Positions 1 through 9,119 of a DNA stretch of 10,147 bases are shown one piece after another. The stretch comes from Brucellaceae bacterium (GTDB lineage Bacteria > Pseudomonadota > Alphaproteobacteria > Rhizobiales > Rhizobiaceae): the NCBI GenBank assembly GCA_031253705.1, contig JAIRVW010000042.1:1-10147 (forward strand), in the 5' to 3' direction. Under the pieces are notes generated by a model. It did no database searches, had not been told where the DNA came from, and saw only the letters and a program-made list of their open reading frames with translations. The position numbers and the translations under genes are program-made. Numbering within the stretch: the stretch's first letter is position 1; every line of letters starts with the position of its first letter.

Positions 1-2844
<2,844 letters not shown>

Positions 2845-2848
<4 letters not shown>

Positions 2849-3198
2849 ACTGCAGTTGTCCGTTCCTGAATGCTGTAACAGCCGCCCGGTTGCAGCGGTT
2901 CAAAAACCAGCCACACACCCGCACTGTAAAGCCTGCTGGGGAAATCTTTGTTTTCGGAATAAACGGTAATCAGACTGGATGAGGCATTGATGGAAACAAT
3001 CGCGCCTTCAGCGACCTGTATCGAACTGATAACAGAGTTCAGGCTGCGCCATGGCGCAACCATGACAATATACTGATCATCCTTACCGACGGGACGGAGC
3101 ACTGCCGTTGCGATACTGCCAAGCAGCAGCGCCAGCAATGCCAGTGCCGGTACCAGATCACGGATATGAAACCGCTGATCTTCGCTCGCAGCCGTCAT
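2845..3198 (-). CDS. Small single-span membrane protein coupled to the histidine kinase
   Basis: A 117-residue protein I cannot assign to a named family. The N-terminal 13 residues are polar, residues 14-36 form one hydrophobic span ([20 protein letters not shown]), and the remaining 80 residues are soluble in character and would lie in the periplasm. That part contains VMVAPW (45-50), [13 protein letters not shown] and a single cysteine in GGCYS near the C-terminus. I have a recollection, unverified, of similar small proteins beside alphaproteobacterial chemoreceptors. The ATG at 3198 has a modest GGGA about 9 bases upstream. The stop codon shares bases with the kinase ATG (ATGA), so the two are almost certainly one operon with coupled translation. 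By position the protein is a candidate periplasmic accessory or sensor subunit of the kinase; this is inference from context only. Confidence 0.82.
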
Positions 3199-3366
3199 GA
3201 TATAATATCCCGTTTAAATATTCCGCATATACGCAAGTTTTATATCAGTTCAGGTAAATACGCACTTAAAATTCTGTGAAGGAGTGCCTTACACCAGCGT
3301 ATACAGCCATCAGAGGGCTTCGTTCAGACTCATCAAAGACCACGCAGCCTGTCCGTAAATACAAAT
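3199..3366 (-). other. Intergenic region upstream of the kinase operon
   Basis: This stretch must carry the promoter of the two-gene kinase operon, because the terminator at 3367-3397 closes off the upstream gene. I see AT-rich hexamers such as TTGCGT and AATATT on the minus strand, but no pair with standard spacing, so I do not name a promoter. No RNA gene or repeat is visible. Confidence 0.4.
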
Positions 3367-3397
3367 AAACCCCGCCGGCAAAGCTGCGGCGGGGTTT
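3367..3397 (-). terminator. Rho-independent terminator of the acetoin reductase gene
   Basis: A perfect 11-bp stem (AAACCCCGCCG pairing with CGGCGGGGTTT) with a 9-base loop lies 37 bases past the budC stop. Read on the minus strand the stem is followed by TTTATTTGT. The GC core flanked by A and T runs means it could also stop transcription coming from the plus side, but no plus-strand gene precedes it. Confidence 0.85.
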
Positions 3398-3433
3398 CTT
3401 ACATTCAGATTATTATATCAGCGGCCTGTGCGC

Positions 3434-4213
3434 TTAGCGATAAACAAGCCCGCCATCTGTGAGAATGGCCTGACCGGTGATGTAATCGGAATCCGGTCCA
3501 GCAAGGAAAGACACCAGCGAAGCCACATCATCAGGGGTCTGCGCACGGCCAAGGGCGATGCCTTCAACAAATTTCTTGTAGGTCTCACCTTTCGGCGCGC
3601 CGGTAATTTCCGAGAAACGCTCGTCAATCTCCACCCACATATCAGTGCCGACAATGCCCGGACAATAGGCATTCACGGTAATACCCGCACTGGCATATTC
3701 CTTGGCTGCAGCCTGCGTCAAAGCCCGCACAGCAAACTTGGTAGCGGAGTACACACCCAGCATCGCAAAACCGTCATGACCGGCAATCGACGATGCATTG
3801 ATGATTTTGCCCTTCTGGCCGCGTGCCTGAAATTTCGCTGCAGCTGCCTGAGTGCCCCAAAGCACACCATCGACATTGATCCTGAAAATACGCTCCACCT
3901 CTTCCGGCATCACTTCGGACAGCGGTTTGACCTGCGCAATACCGGCATTATTGACGATCACATCAAAACCGCCGAGCTCTTTCTCGGTATAATCAATCGC
4001 CGCATAAATATCCGCGCGCTTGCTGACATCGGCAGCAAAAGTGGTGACCTTGCGTCCCAGCGCCTCAATCTCTTTGGCGACTTCTTCCAGCTTGTCTTCT
4101 TTCAGATCCACCAGTGTCAGATTGAAACCGTCTTTCGCCAAACGCAAGGCAATGCCGCGGCCAATCCCCTGCGCAGCGCCGGTAACAAGTGCAACCTTAT
4201 TGCTAACAGTCAT
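3434..4213 (-). CDS. budC: Acetoin/diacetyl reductase (2,3-butanediol dehydrogenase), SDR family
   Basis: A 259-residue cytosolic short-chain dehydrogenase expected to reduce diacetyl to acetoin and acetoin to 2,3-butanediol with NADH. It has the cofactor motif TGAAQGIG (11-18), NNAG (88-91), structural N113, and the catalytic set S142, Y155 and K159 (YSATK). The stretch [13 protein letters not shown] (181-193) and the C-terminal pattern with [10 protein letters not shown] and DGG are typical of the BudC/acetoin reductase branch, and length is usual for it. Stereospecificity cannot be read from the sequence. The open frame extends upstream to 4261, but the ATG at 4213 has AAGGA seven bases before it and leads straight into the Rossmann strand, so I chose it. 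It is flanked by its own terminator (3367-3397) and by an FNR-type box (4351-4364), which suggests a single-gene unit induced at low oxygen. No acetolactate synthase or decarboxylase gene is seen nearby. Confidence 0.88.
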   Translation of the reverse strand: MTVSNKVALVTGAAQGIGRGIALRLAKDGFNLTLVDLKEDKLEEVAKEIEALGRKVTTFAADVSKRADIYAAIDYTEKELGGFDVIVNNAGIAQVKPLSEVMPEEVERIFRINVDGVLWGTQAAAAKFQARGQKGKIINASSIAGHDGFAMLGVYSATKFAVRALTQAAAKEYASAGITVNAYCPGIVGTDMWVEIDERFSEITGAPKGETYKKFVEGIALGRAQTPDDVASLVSFLAGPDSDYITGQAILTDGGLVYR

Positions 4214-4296
4214 AACCTTATCCTTTTCGTCTGAGTGACAGAACTCATTCCGGCAGAACATGCCTGCTATCCGCGGCCTTAATATGGCTTTGTCTC

Positions 4297-4325
4297 AGCA
4301 TAGTGTCGCCGTCTATAATTGTCAG
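4297..4325 (-). promoter_or_regulatory. Candidate promoter of budC
   Basis: On the minus strand CTGACA (4325-4320) and TATGCT (4302-4297) are separated by exactly 17 bases, which fits a housekeeping sigma-70 type promoter with a weak -10. Transcription would begin near 4290 and leave a leader of about 77 bases. The FNR-type box would then be centred near -67, in the range used by class I activators. A second possible -10, TATAGA, lies at 4317-4312. Confidence 0.42.
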
Positions 4326-4350
4326 CTTACAAGAACTGATCTTTAATTCA

Positions 4351-4364
4351 TTGATTATAATCAA
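4351..4364. promoter_or_regulatory. FNR/FixK-type binding site
   Basis: TTGATTATAATCAA is a perfect 14-bp palindrome and a full match to the established FNR-family consensus TTGAT-N4-ATCAA. It lies in the gap between the DUF488 stop and the budC start, upstream of the candidate budC promoter. Both flanking genes are on the minus strand, so budC is the only likely target. In alphaproteobacteria FnrL, FnrN, FixK and NnrR proteins all bind such sites; which one acts here cannot be told. Confidence 0.68.
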
Positions 4365-4380
4365 GTTTCTAAGGGACAGC

Positions 4381-4407
4381 GCAGAAAACCGTTAACGCGG
4401 TTTCTGC
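4381..4407 (-). terminator. Hairpin overlapping the DUF488 stop codon, possible weak terminator
   Basis: GCAGAAAACCG (4381-4391) pairs with CGGTTTCTGC (4398-4407) apart from one bulged A, with a six-base loop that includes the stop codon of the DUF488 gene. No T run follows on the minus strand, so termination would be inefficient or would need Rho. It may separate DUF488 transcription from budC. Confidence 0.35.
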
Positions 4408-4769
4408 GTTTCAAGCTCTGTCAGATAATCTTTCAGCACAAGCGCCTGATTATACTCCCTGTCTTTTGCAGAATAAAGCAAGGTCACAATTCCGCTTTCG
4501 CAATGCTGCACCAGTGCAGAAACCGGTTCCGGATTATTCTGCAATTCATCCCGGTAGCGCTGACAAAATATCTGCCAGACCTCAGCGCTCATCTCCTGAT
4601 GGTGAAACCATTGGCGTAACGGCGTGGTCGGAGCAATTTCTTTCAGCCACAAATCAACAGCGGCATGTTCCTTCGTCATTCCGCGCGGCCAGATACGATC
4701 AATCAAGACGCGAAAACCGTCATCCGGTGATGCAGCATCATAAATTCTTTTCACGGAAATTCTGAACAT
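4392..4769 (-). CDS. DUF488 family protein (YeaO-like)
   Basis: A 125-residue soluble protein of the DUF488 family, whose biochemical role is not established. The family pattern is clear: KRIYD near the N-terminus, then GFRVLIDRIWPRGM, WLKEIAPTTPLRQWFHH, a YRDEL segment and TLLYSAKD followed by NQALVLKDYL near the end. Length is normal for the family. The frame is open nine codons further up to an ATG at 4796, but the ATG at 4769 has GGGGAG six bases upstream and begins the conserved part, so it is the better start. The gene is divergent from the iron transporter, and the dyad at 4846-4863 lies in the shared control region. A hairpin at the stop codon may end its transcript. Confidence 0.85.
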   Translation of the reverse strand: MFRISVKRIYDAASPDDGFRVLIDRIWPRGMTKEHAAVDLWLKEIAPTTPLRQWFHHQEMSAEVWQIFCQRYRDELQNNPEPVSALVQHCESGIVTLLYSAKDREYNQALVLKDYLTELETQKPR

Positions 4770-4845
4770 CGCGTCTCCCCACTCGTCTCCGGCCATAAAC
4801 GGCCTATTTATACAGGATGATAAGGATCAGGTTTTTGATAGTACA

Positions 4846-4863
4846 ACACCGGAACCGGTGTTA
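4846..4863. promoter_or_regulatory. Perfect dyad operator in the DUF488/fbpC divergent region
   Basis: AACACCGG and CCGGTGTT are exact reverse complements separated by only two bases. The site lies between two divergent genes. On the plus strand TTGATA (4836-4841) precedes it and TTATAG (4862-4867) follows with a 20-base gap; on the minus strand TTGCTA (4868-4863) and TACTAT (4844-4839) flank it with an 18-base gap. A dyad filling a long -35/-10 spacer is the layout used by MerR-family regulators, but a simple repressor is equally possible. No regulator gene is in the window. Confidence 0.5.
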
Positions 4864-4898
4864 TAGCAATATCACAATGGCAACGGACAGATCAGACA

Positions 4899-5984
4899 GT
4901 GCATTCAAAAGACAATTCTGAACAGGCTGAGAACAGAAAAACCGCATTGCAGGTAACAAATGTCAGCAGGCGTTTCGATCAGACTGCGGCACTGCAGGAT
5001 ATTTCGCTTTCTGTAGCGTCCGGTGAAATCATCTGCCTTGTCGGCCATTCCGGTTGCGGAAAAACCACGCTACTGAAAATCATCTCCGGTATTGATACGC
5101 CGGATAGCGGTTCTGTCTTCATTAATGGTCAGCCTATTGTCAGCGGCACGCATTTTATTGAACCGGAACAGCGCCGTGTCGGCGTTGTGTTTCAGAATTA
5201 TGCGCTGTTTCCGCATCTGACCGTCAAACAAAATGTCCTGTTCGGCCTGCGCAAAACACCACGCGCCACGGCCTCAGCCCGTGCTGACGAACTGCTGGCT
5301 CTGGTCGGCCTGTCCCATATGGCGGCACGCTATCCGCATATGTTGTCCGGCGGTGAGCAACAGCGCGTTGCACTGGCGCGCGCATTGGCACCGGCGCCGG
5401 ATATTCTGCTGATGGATGAGCCTTTTTCCAATCTCGATCAGGGATTGCGCCAAAAAGTACGCAGTGAAACCATCGCTCTGCTGCGCAAGCTGGGCACCAC
5501 AGTTATCATCGTTACCCATGATGCCGAGGAAGCACTCTCTGCCGGTGACCGTATTGTGCTGATGAAGTCAGGCAAGATCATCCAGCAGGGCACAGCCCAT
5601 GAAATTTACGATCAGCCGAATGGTCGCTATACGGCGGATTTTTTCTGCAATTTCAATGCAATTTCCGGTGTCATCCGCGACGGGCATATTGAAACGCCGC
5701 TCGGCACATTCAATCTGCCGGATCAGAGCCCGGATGACGGGCCCGTACATATGTATCTGCGCCCCTCCCATATTTATCCGTTTACCGGCGATTGCGATCA
5801 GCCGAATACGGTACAAGGCAGAGTAACAGAGCGCCATTTTCTGGGTGAAACAGAAGAGCTGATCATCCGTACCGAACAATTACCGGCACCGTTACGGGTA
5901 CGTACATCTTCCCGTTTACCGGCAGATTTGCAGACAATCTGCCTGCGTCTCGATACCGGCAAAGCATTTTTCTTTCGGGATTAA
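4899..5984 (+). CDS. fbpC: Ferric iron ABC transporter, ATP-binding subunit
   Basis: A 361-residue cytoplasmic ATPase that should power iron import through the permease encoded at 7346-9013. All ABC motifs are present: Walker A GHSGCGKTT (49-57), Q-loop VFQNYALFPH (97-106), signature LSGGEQQ (149-155), Walker B ILLMDEP with D173 and E174, and the H-loop histidine H207 in VTHD. Residues about 285-358 form a C-terminal regulatory (TOBE-like) part beginning with MYLRPSHI, as in the FbpC/PotA/sugar-importer ATPases. Iron specificity is inferred from the neighbouring binding protein and permease. The start is a GTG at 4899 without a good ribosome site, giving a polar extension of about 15 residues before the usual beginning; an internal TTG would be an alternative. 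No terminator is visible between it and fbpA. Confidence 0.9.
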   Translation: MHSKDNSEQAENRKTALQVTNVSRRFDQTAALQDISLSVASGEIICLVGHSGCGKTTLLKIISGIDTPDSGSVFINGQPIVSGTHFIEPEQRRVGVVFQNYALFPHLTVKQNVLFGLRKTPRATASARADELLALVGLSHMAARYPHMLSGGEQQRVALARALAPAPDILLMDEPFSNLDQGLRQKVRSETIALLRKLGTTVIIVTHDAEEALSAGDRIVLMKSGKIIQQGTAHEIYDQPNGRYTADFFCNFNAISGVIRDGHIETPLGTFNLPDQSPDDGPVHMYLRPSHIYPFTGDCDQPNTVQGRVTERHFLGETEELIIRTEQLPAPLRVRTSSRLPADLQTICLRLDTGKAFFFRD

Positions 5985-6016
5985 TCCTTTGCGTAATCCG
6001 ATCACAAAGACTTGAC

Positions 6017-6037
6017 TTGACGTTTAAACCTCGTCAA
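6017..6037. promoter_or_regulatory. Inverted repeat upstream of fbpA
   Basis: TTGACG and CGTCAA form a six-base dyad with a nine-base gap, just upstream of the iron box. TTGAC occurs three times in 6012-6045 (at 6012, 6017 and 6041). The first, TTGACT (6012-6017), could serve as a -35 with AATACT (6036-6041) at 18 bases. The repeat may be a second regulator site or part of an extended one. Confidence 0.35.
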
Positions 6038-6041
6038 TACT

Positions 6042-6056
6042 TGACCTTATTAATCA
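6042..6056. promoter_or_regulatory. Candidate iron-responsive operator (RirA type) of fbpA
   Basis: TGA CCTTATTAA TCA matches the TGA-N9-TCA iron-responsive operator described for RirA in rhizobia and relatives. It lies 40 bases before the fbpA start and overlaps CATAAT (6055-6060), a good -10 candidate, so a bound repressor would block transcription when iron is plentiful. The motif is short, and the support comes mainly from its position before an iron uptake gene. Confidence 0.58.
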
Positions 6057-6096
6057 TAATATCTGACCATGTCGCTCCCAACAGGAAAGAGATAGA

Positions 6097-7119
6097 ATGA
6101 CCAAAACCGCATATATGCAGGCAGGCTTTGCCCTCGTTTTCGGAACCCTTCTCACCGGCGCAGCCAGTGCAGAAGAAGTGAATATCTATACGACCCGCGA
6201 ACCGGGCCTGATTCAGCCTTTGCTGGATGCGTTCAAAGCTTCGAGCGGCATTACGGTCAATACTGTCTTCCTGAAAGACGGTCTGGCAGAACGCGTGGCT
6301 TCTGAGGGTGAAAATTCTCCGGCCGATATTCTGATGACTGTTGATGCGGGCAATCTGATCGATCTGACCGAGAAAGGCCTGACCCAGCCTGTTTCATCCA
6401 AAGTGCTGGAAGACGCTGTTCCGGCTCAGCTGCGTGATGCCAAAGGCGAATGGTTCGCCTTGTCCATGCGCGCCCGCGTCGTCTATGCCGCCAAGGATCT
6501 GGATGTTACGGCTCTGAATTATGAAGATCTTTCTGATCCGAAATGGAAAGGCAAAATCTGTATCCGTGCCGGTCAGCATCCTTACAACACAGCCCTTATC
6601 GCTGATTATATCGCCCATTACGGCGCGGAAAAAACCGAAGAATGGCTGAAAGGCGTCAAAGCCAATCTGGCACGCAAAGCAGCCGGCGGCGACCGTGACG
6701 GCGCCAAAGATATTGCAGGTGGTATTTGTGATATCGCCGTTGCCAATTCCTATTATGTCGGCCTGATGCGTTCCGGTAAGGGCGGTGAAGAACAGGTCAA
6801 ATGGGGTGAAAGCATTAAAGTCATCCTGCCAACCTTCAAGGAAGGCGGTACGCAGGTGAATATCAGCGGTGCTTCTCTTGCCAAGCACGCCAAAAATAAA
6901 GACGCTGCTGTGAAACTGCTGGAATATCTGGTTTCTGATGAAGCGCAGAAAATCTATGCGGAAGCCAATTTCGAATATCCGGTTAAAGCCGGTGCGCCGC
7001 TTGATCCGATTGTAAAATCCTTCGGCGAGCTGACCATCGACAAAACCCCGCTGACAGAAATTGTCAGCCATCGTAAACAGGCCAGCGAGCTGGTTGATAA
7101 AGTCGGCTTCGACAACTAA
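6097..7119 (+). CDS. fbpA: Periplasmic ferric iron-binding protein of the ABC transporter
   Basis: A 340-residue solute-binding protein that captures Fe(III) in the periplasm and delivers it to the permease. A Sec signal peptide is clear: KT near the start, hydrophobic residues 9-20, and the cleavage site ASA before EE at 25/26. The mature protein begins EEVNIYTTREPGL, typical of the FbpA/FutA group. Candidate iron-ligand tyrosines are Y31, Y163 (HPYNTAL) and the adjacent pair Y219-Y220 (NSYYVG), the hallmark of the family. Two cysteines, C155 and C211, could form a disulfide. The ATG at 6097 has AGGAAAG about seven bases upstream. An iron box precedes the gene and a strong terminator follows it, so it is probably expressed as its own, abundant transcript, in addition to any read-through from fbpC. 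Other anions or metals as ligand are less likely given the tyrosine pair. Confidence 0.92.
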   Translation: MTKTAYMQAGFALVFGTLLTGAASAEEVNIYTTREPGLIQPLLDAFKASSGITVNTVFLKDGLAERVASEGENSPADILMTVDAGNLIDLTEKGLTQPVSSKVLEDAVPAQLRDAKGEWFALSMRARVVYAAKDLDVTALNYEDLSDPKWKGKICIRAGQHPYNTALIADYIAHYGAEKTEEWLKGVKANLARKAAGGDRDGAKDIAGGICDIAVANSYYVGLMRSGKGGEEQVKWGESIKVILPTFKEGGTQVNISGASLAKHAKNKDAAVKLLEYLVSDEAQKIYAEANFEYPVKAGAPLDPIVKSFGELTIDKTPLTEIVSHRKQASELVDKVGFDN

Positions 7120-7124
7120 TAAAT

Positions 7125-7161
7125 AAAAAGCCGCCCTTTAATCATAAAGGGCGGCTTTTTT
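7125..7161 (+). terminator. Strong terminator after fbpA
   Basis: AAAAAGCCGCCCTTTA pairs perfectly over 16 bases with TAAAGGGCGGCTTTTT around the tetraloop ATCA, and a T run follows. It begins six bases after the fbpA stop and should end most transcription before fbpB. The A run on the 5' side makes it potentially bidirectional. Confidence 0.92.
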
Positions 7162-7164
7162 GTA

Positions 7165-7265
7165 TAAGAGCAGCTCCCGTTGTGCCGGAAATGCTCTTAC
7201 TCTTTGATTTAACGCGTATCTTGTCCAAAACCGTTTCACACTTTTCGCGATACGCTCTAGAGCTG
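7165..7265. repeat. Rhizobial-type palindromic intergenic repeat (RIME-like)
   Basis: Two palindromic modules lie here. The first has arms TAAGAGCA (7165-7172) and TGCTCTTA (7192-7199). The second is a 42-base imperfect palindrome (7214-7255) with arms GCGTATC and GATACGC and the inner text CAAAACCGTTTCACACTTTT. The latter closely resembles an intergenic element I recall as dispersed through genomes of Rhizobium, Agrobacterium and relatives, ending in CTCTAGAG as here. The family name is from memory and was not checked. Confidence 0.55.
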
Positions 7266-7308
7266 TTACAGCATCGATTCGTATAACTGTATATTCTTCT
7301 GAGAGACT

Positions 7309-7339
7309 GAGCGGTTTTCCGTGACACACAGAACCGCTC
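7309..7339 (+). promoter_or_regulatory. Hairpin immediately before the fbpB start
   Basis: GAGCGGTT (7309-7316) and AACCGCTC (7332-7339) pair perfectly with a 15-base loop. The 3' arm ends six bases before the first fbpB ATG, next to the only Shine-Dalgarno-like bases (CCGGA). In the mRNA it could limit ribosome access and keep permease synthesis low. The role is inferred. Confidence 0.4.
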
Positions 7340-7345
7340 CGGACA

Positions 7346-9013
7346 ATGGCGAGCCTTATCATGCCAGCATATTCTAAAAGCCGGTTTTTCCGCGCCGGAA
7401 CTTTATGGCTCTGCCTTTCCGCAGTCAGCGCATTTCTGGTTTTATTACCGGTACTGGCACTCGCCTTGCAGGCGGCTCAAGGTTCTGAGGGACTATGGTC
7501 TCATCTGCTTGCCACGACATTACCCGTTGCTTTTGTTGATACGATCATTCTTCTGACCGGCGTTGGTATTATTGTCGCTGTTGTCGGCACCTCTGCCGCA
7601 TGGCTGGTAACTGCCTACGACTTTCGCGGCCGCCGTATTCTCGAATGGGCATTGCTGCTGCCTTTGGCTGTACCGACTTATATTATCGCCTATGCCTATC
7701 TCGATATTCTGCATCCGATCGGCCCTGTTCAGAGTGCCTTGCGGGCATTGTTAGGCTATACCAGCCCGCGCGAGTTCCGCCTGCCGGATATCCGCTCAAT
7801 GACCGGCTGCATTCTGTTACTCGGCTTTGTGCTCTACCCTTATGTCTATATTCCGACACGGGCGATGTTTCTGACACAATCCTCTTCGCTGATTGATGCG
7901 GCACGAACATTAGGTGTCACCCGCAATGCGATCTTCTGGCGTGTGGCTTTGCCGATGGCTCGTCCGGCTATCGCTGTCGGGATCAGCCTCGCCTTGATGG
8001 AAACGCTGAATGATATCGGCGCCGCAGAATTTCTCGGCATACGCACACTCACTGTCTCGATCTACACAACATGGATCACGCGTTCCGATCTTCCGGGAGC
8101 GGCTCAAATTGCATTGGCGCTGCTGCTTATTGTCGTGTGCCTTGTTTCACTGGAACGCTGGGCACGGCGTAAACAGCGTTTTTCATCCAGCGCAAAACGC
8201 AGCCAACATTTCACGCCGCATAAAGTCAGCCGTATCAACGGAGCAGCTCTGTTCATTCTCGGTGCAATACCAATTTCACTCGGCTTCATCTTTCCGGCAA
8301 TTTATCTTGCTTCCGAAGCATGGAAACGGATGCGTTTCGCAGGCATATCCCCGCGTCTTTATGACGAGATCATCAATACTGTCACGCTCGCATCCATCGC
8401 AACGCTTGTGACATTACTCACAGGCCTTATCGTTGCTTATGCAATCCGCTTGCGGCCGGGCAATGCATCACAATGGTTTTTCCGTTTTTCAACCATGGGC
8501 TATGCAGCCCCCGGAACAGTCATTGCTATCGGCGTGCTTATCATAACCGGTAGTGCTGACAAGCTGATCAGCCACTATGCAATGTCGTGGTTCAATCTCT
8601 CTGTGAGCCTGTTTTTGCTGGGATCTGGTACGGCGCTGATTTATGCTTATCTGGTACGGTTTCTGGCGATTTCAGCCGGCAGTATTGATGCAGGTTTCAA
8701 CCGTATCCCTGTAACCTACGATCAAGCGTCGCGGACATTAGGAGAAACCGCAACCGGCACATTCAGACATATTCATCTGCCATTGTCCAAGACGGCGCTG
8801 AGTGCGGCAGCACTGCTGGTCTTTGTCGATTGTGTGAAAGAACTTCCGGCAACTTTACTGCTGCGCTCACTCAATGTGGAAACATTGGCAACCCATCTTT
8901 ACGGAGAAGCAGCACGCGGGACTTATGAAGAGGCCTCAATTGCAGCACTGACTATCGTTGTTATCGGGATTTTACCGGTTATTGTGCTGTCCCGCATCGG
9001 GCGCAGACTTTAG
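7346..9013 (+). CDS. fbpB: Ferric iron ABC transporter, two-domain permease
   Basis: A 555-residue inner-membrane protein made of two fused permease domains, forming the whole channel for iron imported by the neighbouring ATPase and binding protein. About twelve hydrophobic segments are visible, with a hydrophilic linker near 270-298 between the halves. Each half carries an EAA-type coupling loop for the ATPase: DAARTLGVTRNAIFWRVALP (184-203) in the first and QASRTLGETATGTFRHIHLP (460-479) in the second. KELPATLLLR (498-507) is a signature of the FbpB/SfuB/HitB iron permeases. Length is normal for fused permeases of this group. Starts at 7346 and 7361 are both possible; neither has a strong ribosome site, and the hairpin at 7309-7339 abuts the first. 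It is separated from fbpA by a terminator and a repeat, so it probably has its own weak promoter or depends on read-through. Confidence 0.92.
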   Translation: MASLIMPAYSKSRFFRAGTLWLCLSAVSAFLVLLPVLALALQAAQGSEGLWSHLLATTLPVAFVDTIILLTGVGIIVAVVGTSAAWLVTAYDFRGRRILEWALLLPLAVPTYIIAYAYLDILHPIGPVQSALRALLGYTSPREFRLPDIRSMTGCILLLGFVLYPYVYIPTRAMFLTQSSSLIDAARTLGVTRNAIFWRVALPMARPAIAVGISLALMETLNDIGAAEFLGIRTLTVSIYTTWITRSDLPGAAQIALALLLIVVCLVSLERWARRKQRFSSSAKRSQHFTPHKVSRINGAALFILGAIPISLGFIFPAIYLASEAWKRMRFAGISPRLYDEIINTVTLASIATLVTLLTGLIVAYAIRLRPGNASQWFFRFSTMGYAAPGTVIAIGVLIITGSADKLISHYAMSWFNLSVSLFLLGSGTALIYAYLVRFLAISAGSIDAGFNRIPVTYDQASRTLGETATGTFRHIHLPLSKTALSAAALLVFVDCVKELPATLLLRSLNVETLATHLYGEAARGTYEEASIAALTIVVIGILPVIVLSRIGRRL

Positions 9014-9119
9014 ACCGTATCTGTTATTCCAGCCTCTGTCGTTCCATATATCTGTCATCAAAGTGAGATAAAGCGCTATCATCTTCATTTGAACTACACA
9101 ATTATAACAGGAAGTCAAA

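Noticed and set aside
3275..3290. GAAGGAG Shine-Dalgarno-like site on the plus strand
   Set aside because: It is not followed by a usable open frame.
3428..4234. 268-residue plus-strand frame
   Set aside because: It is antisense to the well-supported acetoin reductase and has no family features.
4214..4261. Longer N-terminus for the acetoin reductase
   Set aside because: The extra 16 residues have no family support, and the ATG at 4213 has the better ribosome site.
4770..4796. Longer N-terminus for the DUF488 protein
   Set aside because: The internal ATG at 4769 has GGGGAG upstream and starts the conserved domain.
6394..7071. 225-residue minus-strand frame
   Set aside because: It is antisense to fbpA; its composition mirrors the codons of the real gene and no ribosome site was seen.
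9068..9081. Dyad-like GATAAAGCGCTATC upstream of ogt
   Set aside because: It is imperfect and short, and matches neither the alphaproteobacterial LexA site (GTTC-N7-GTTC) nor another operator I know.
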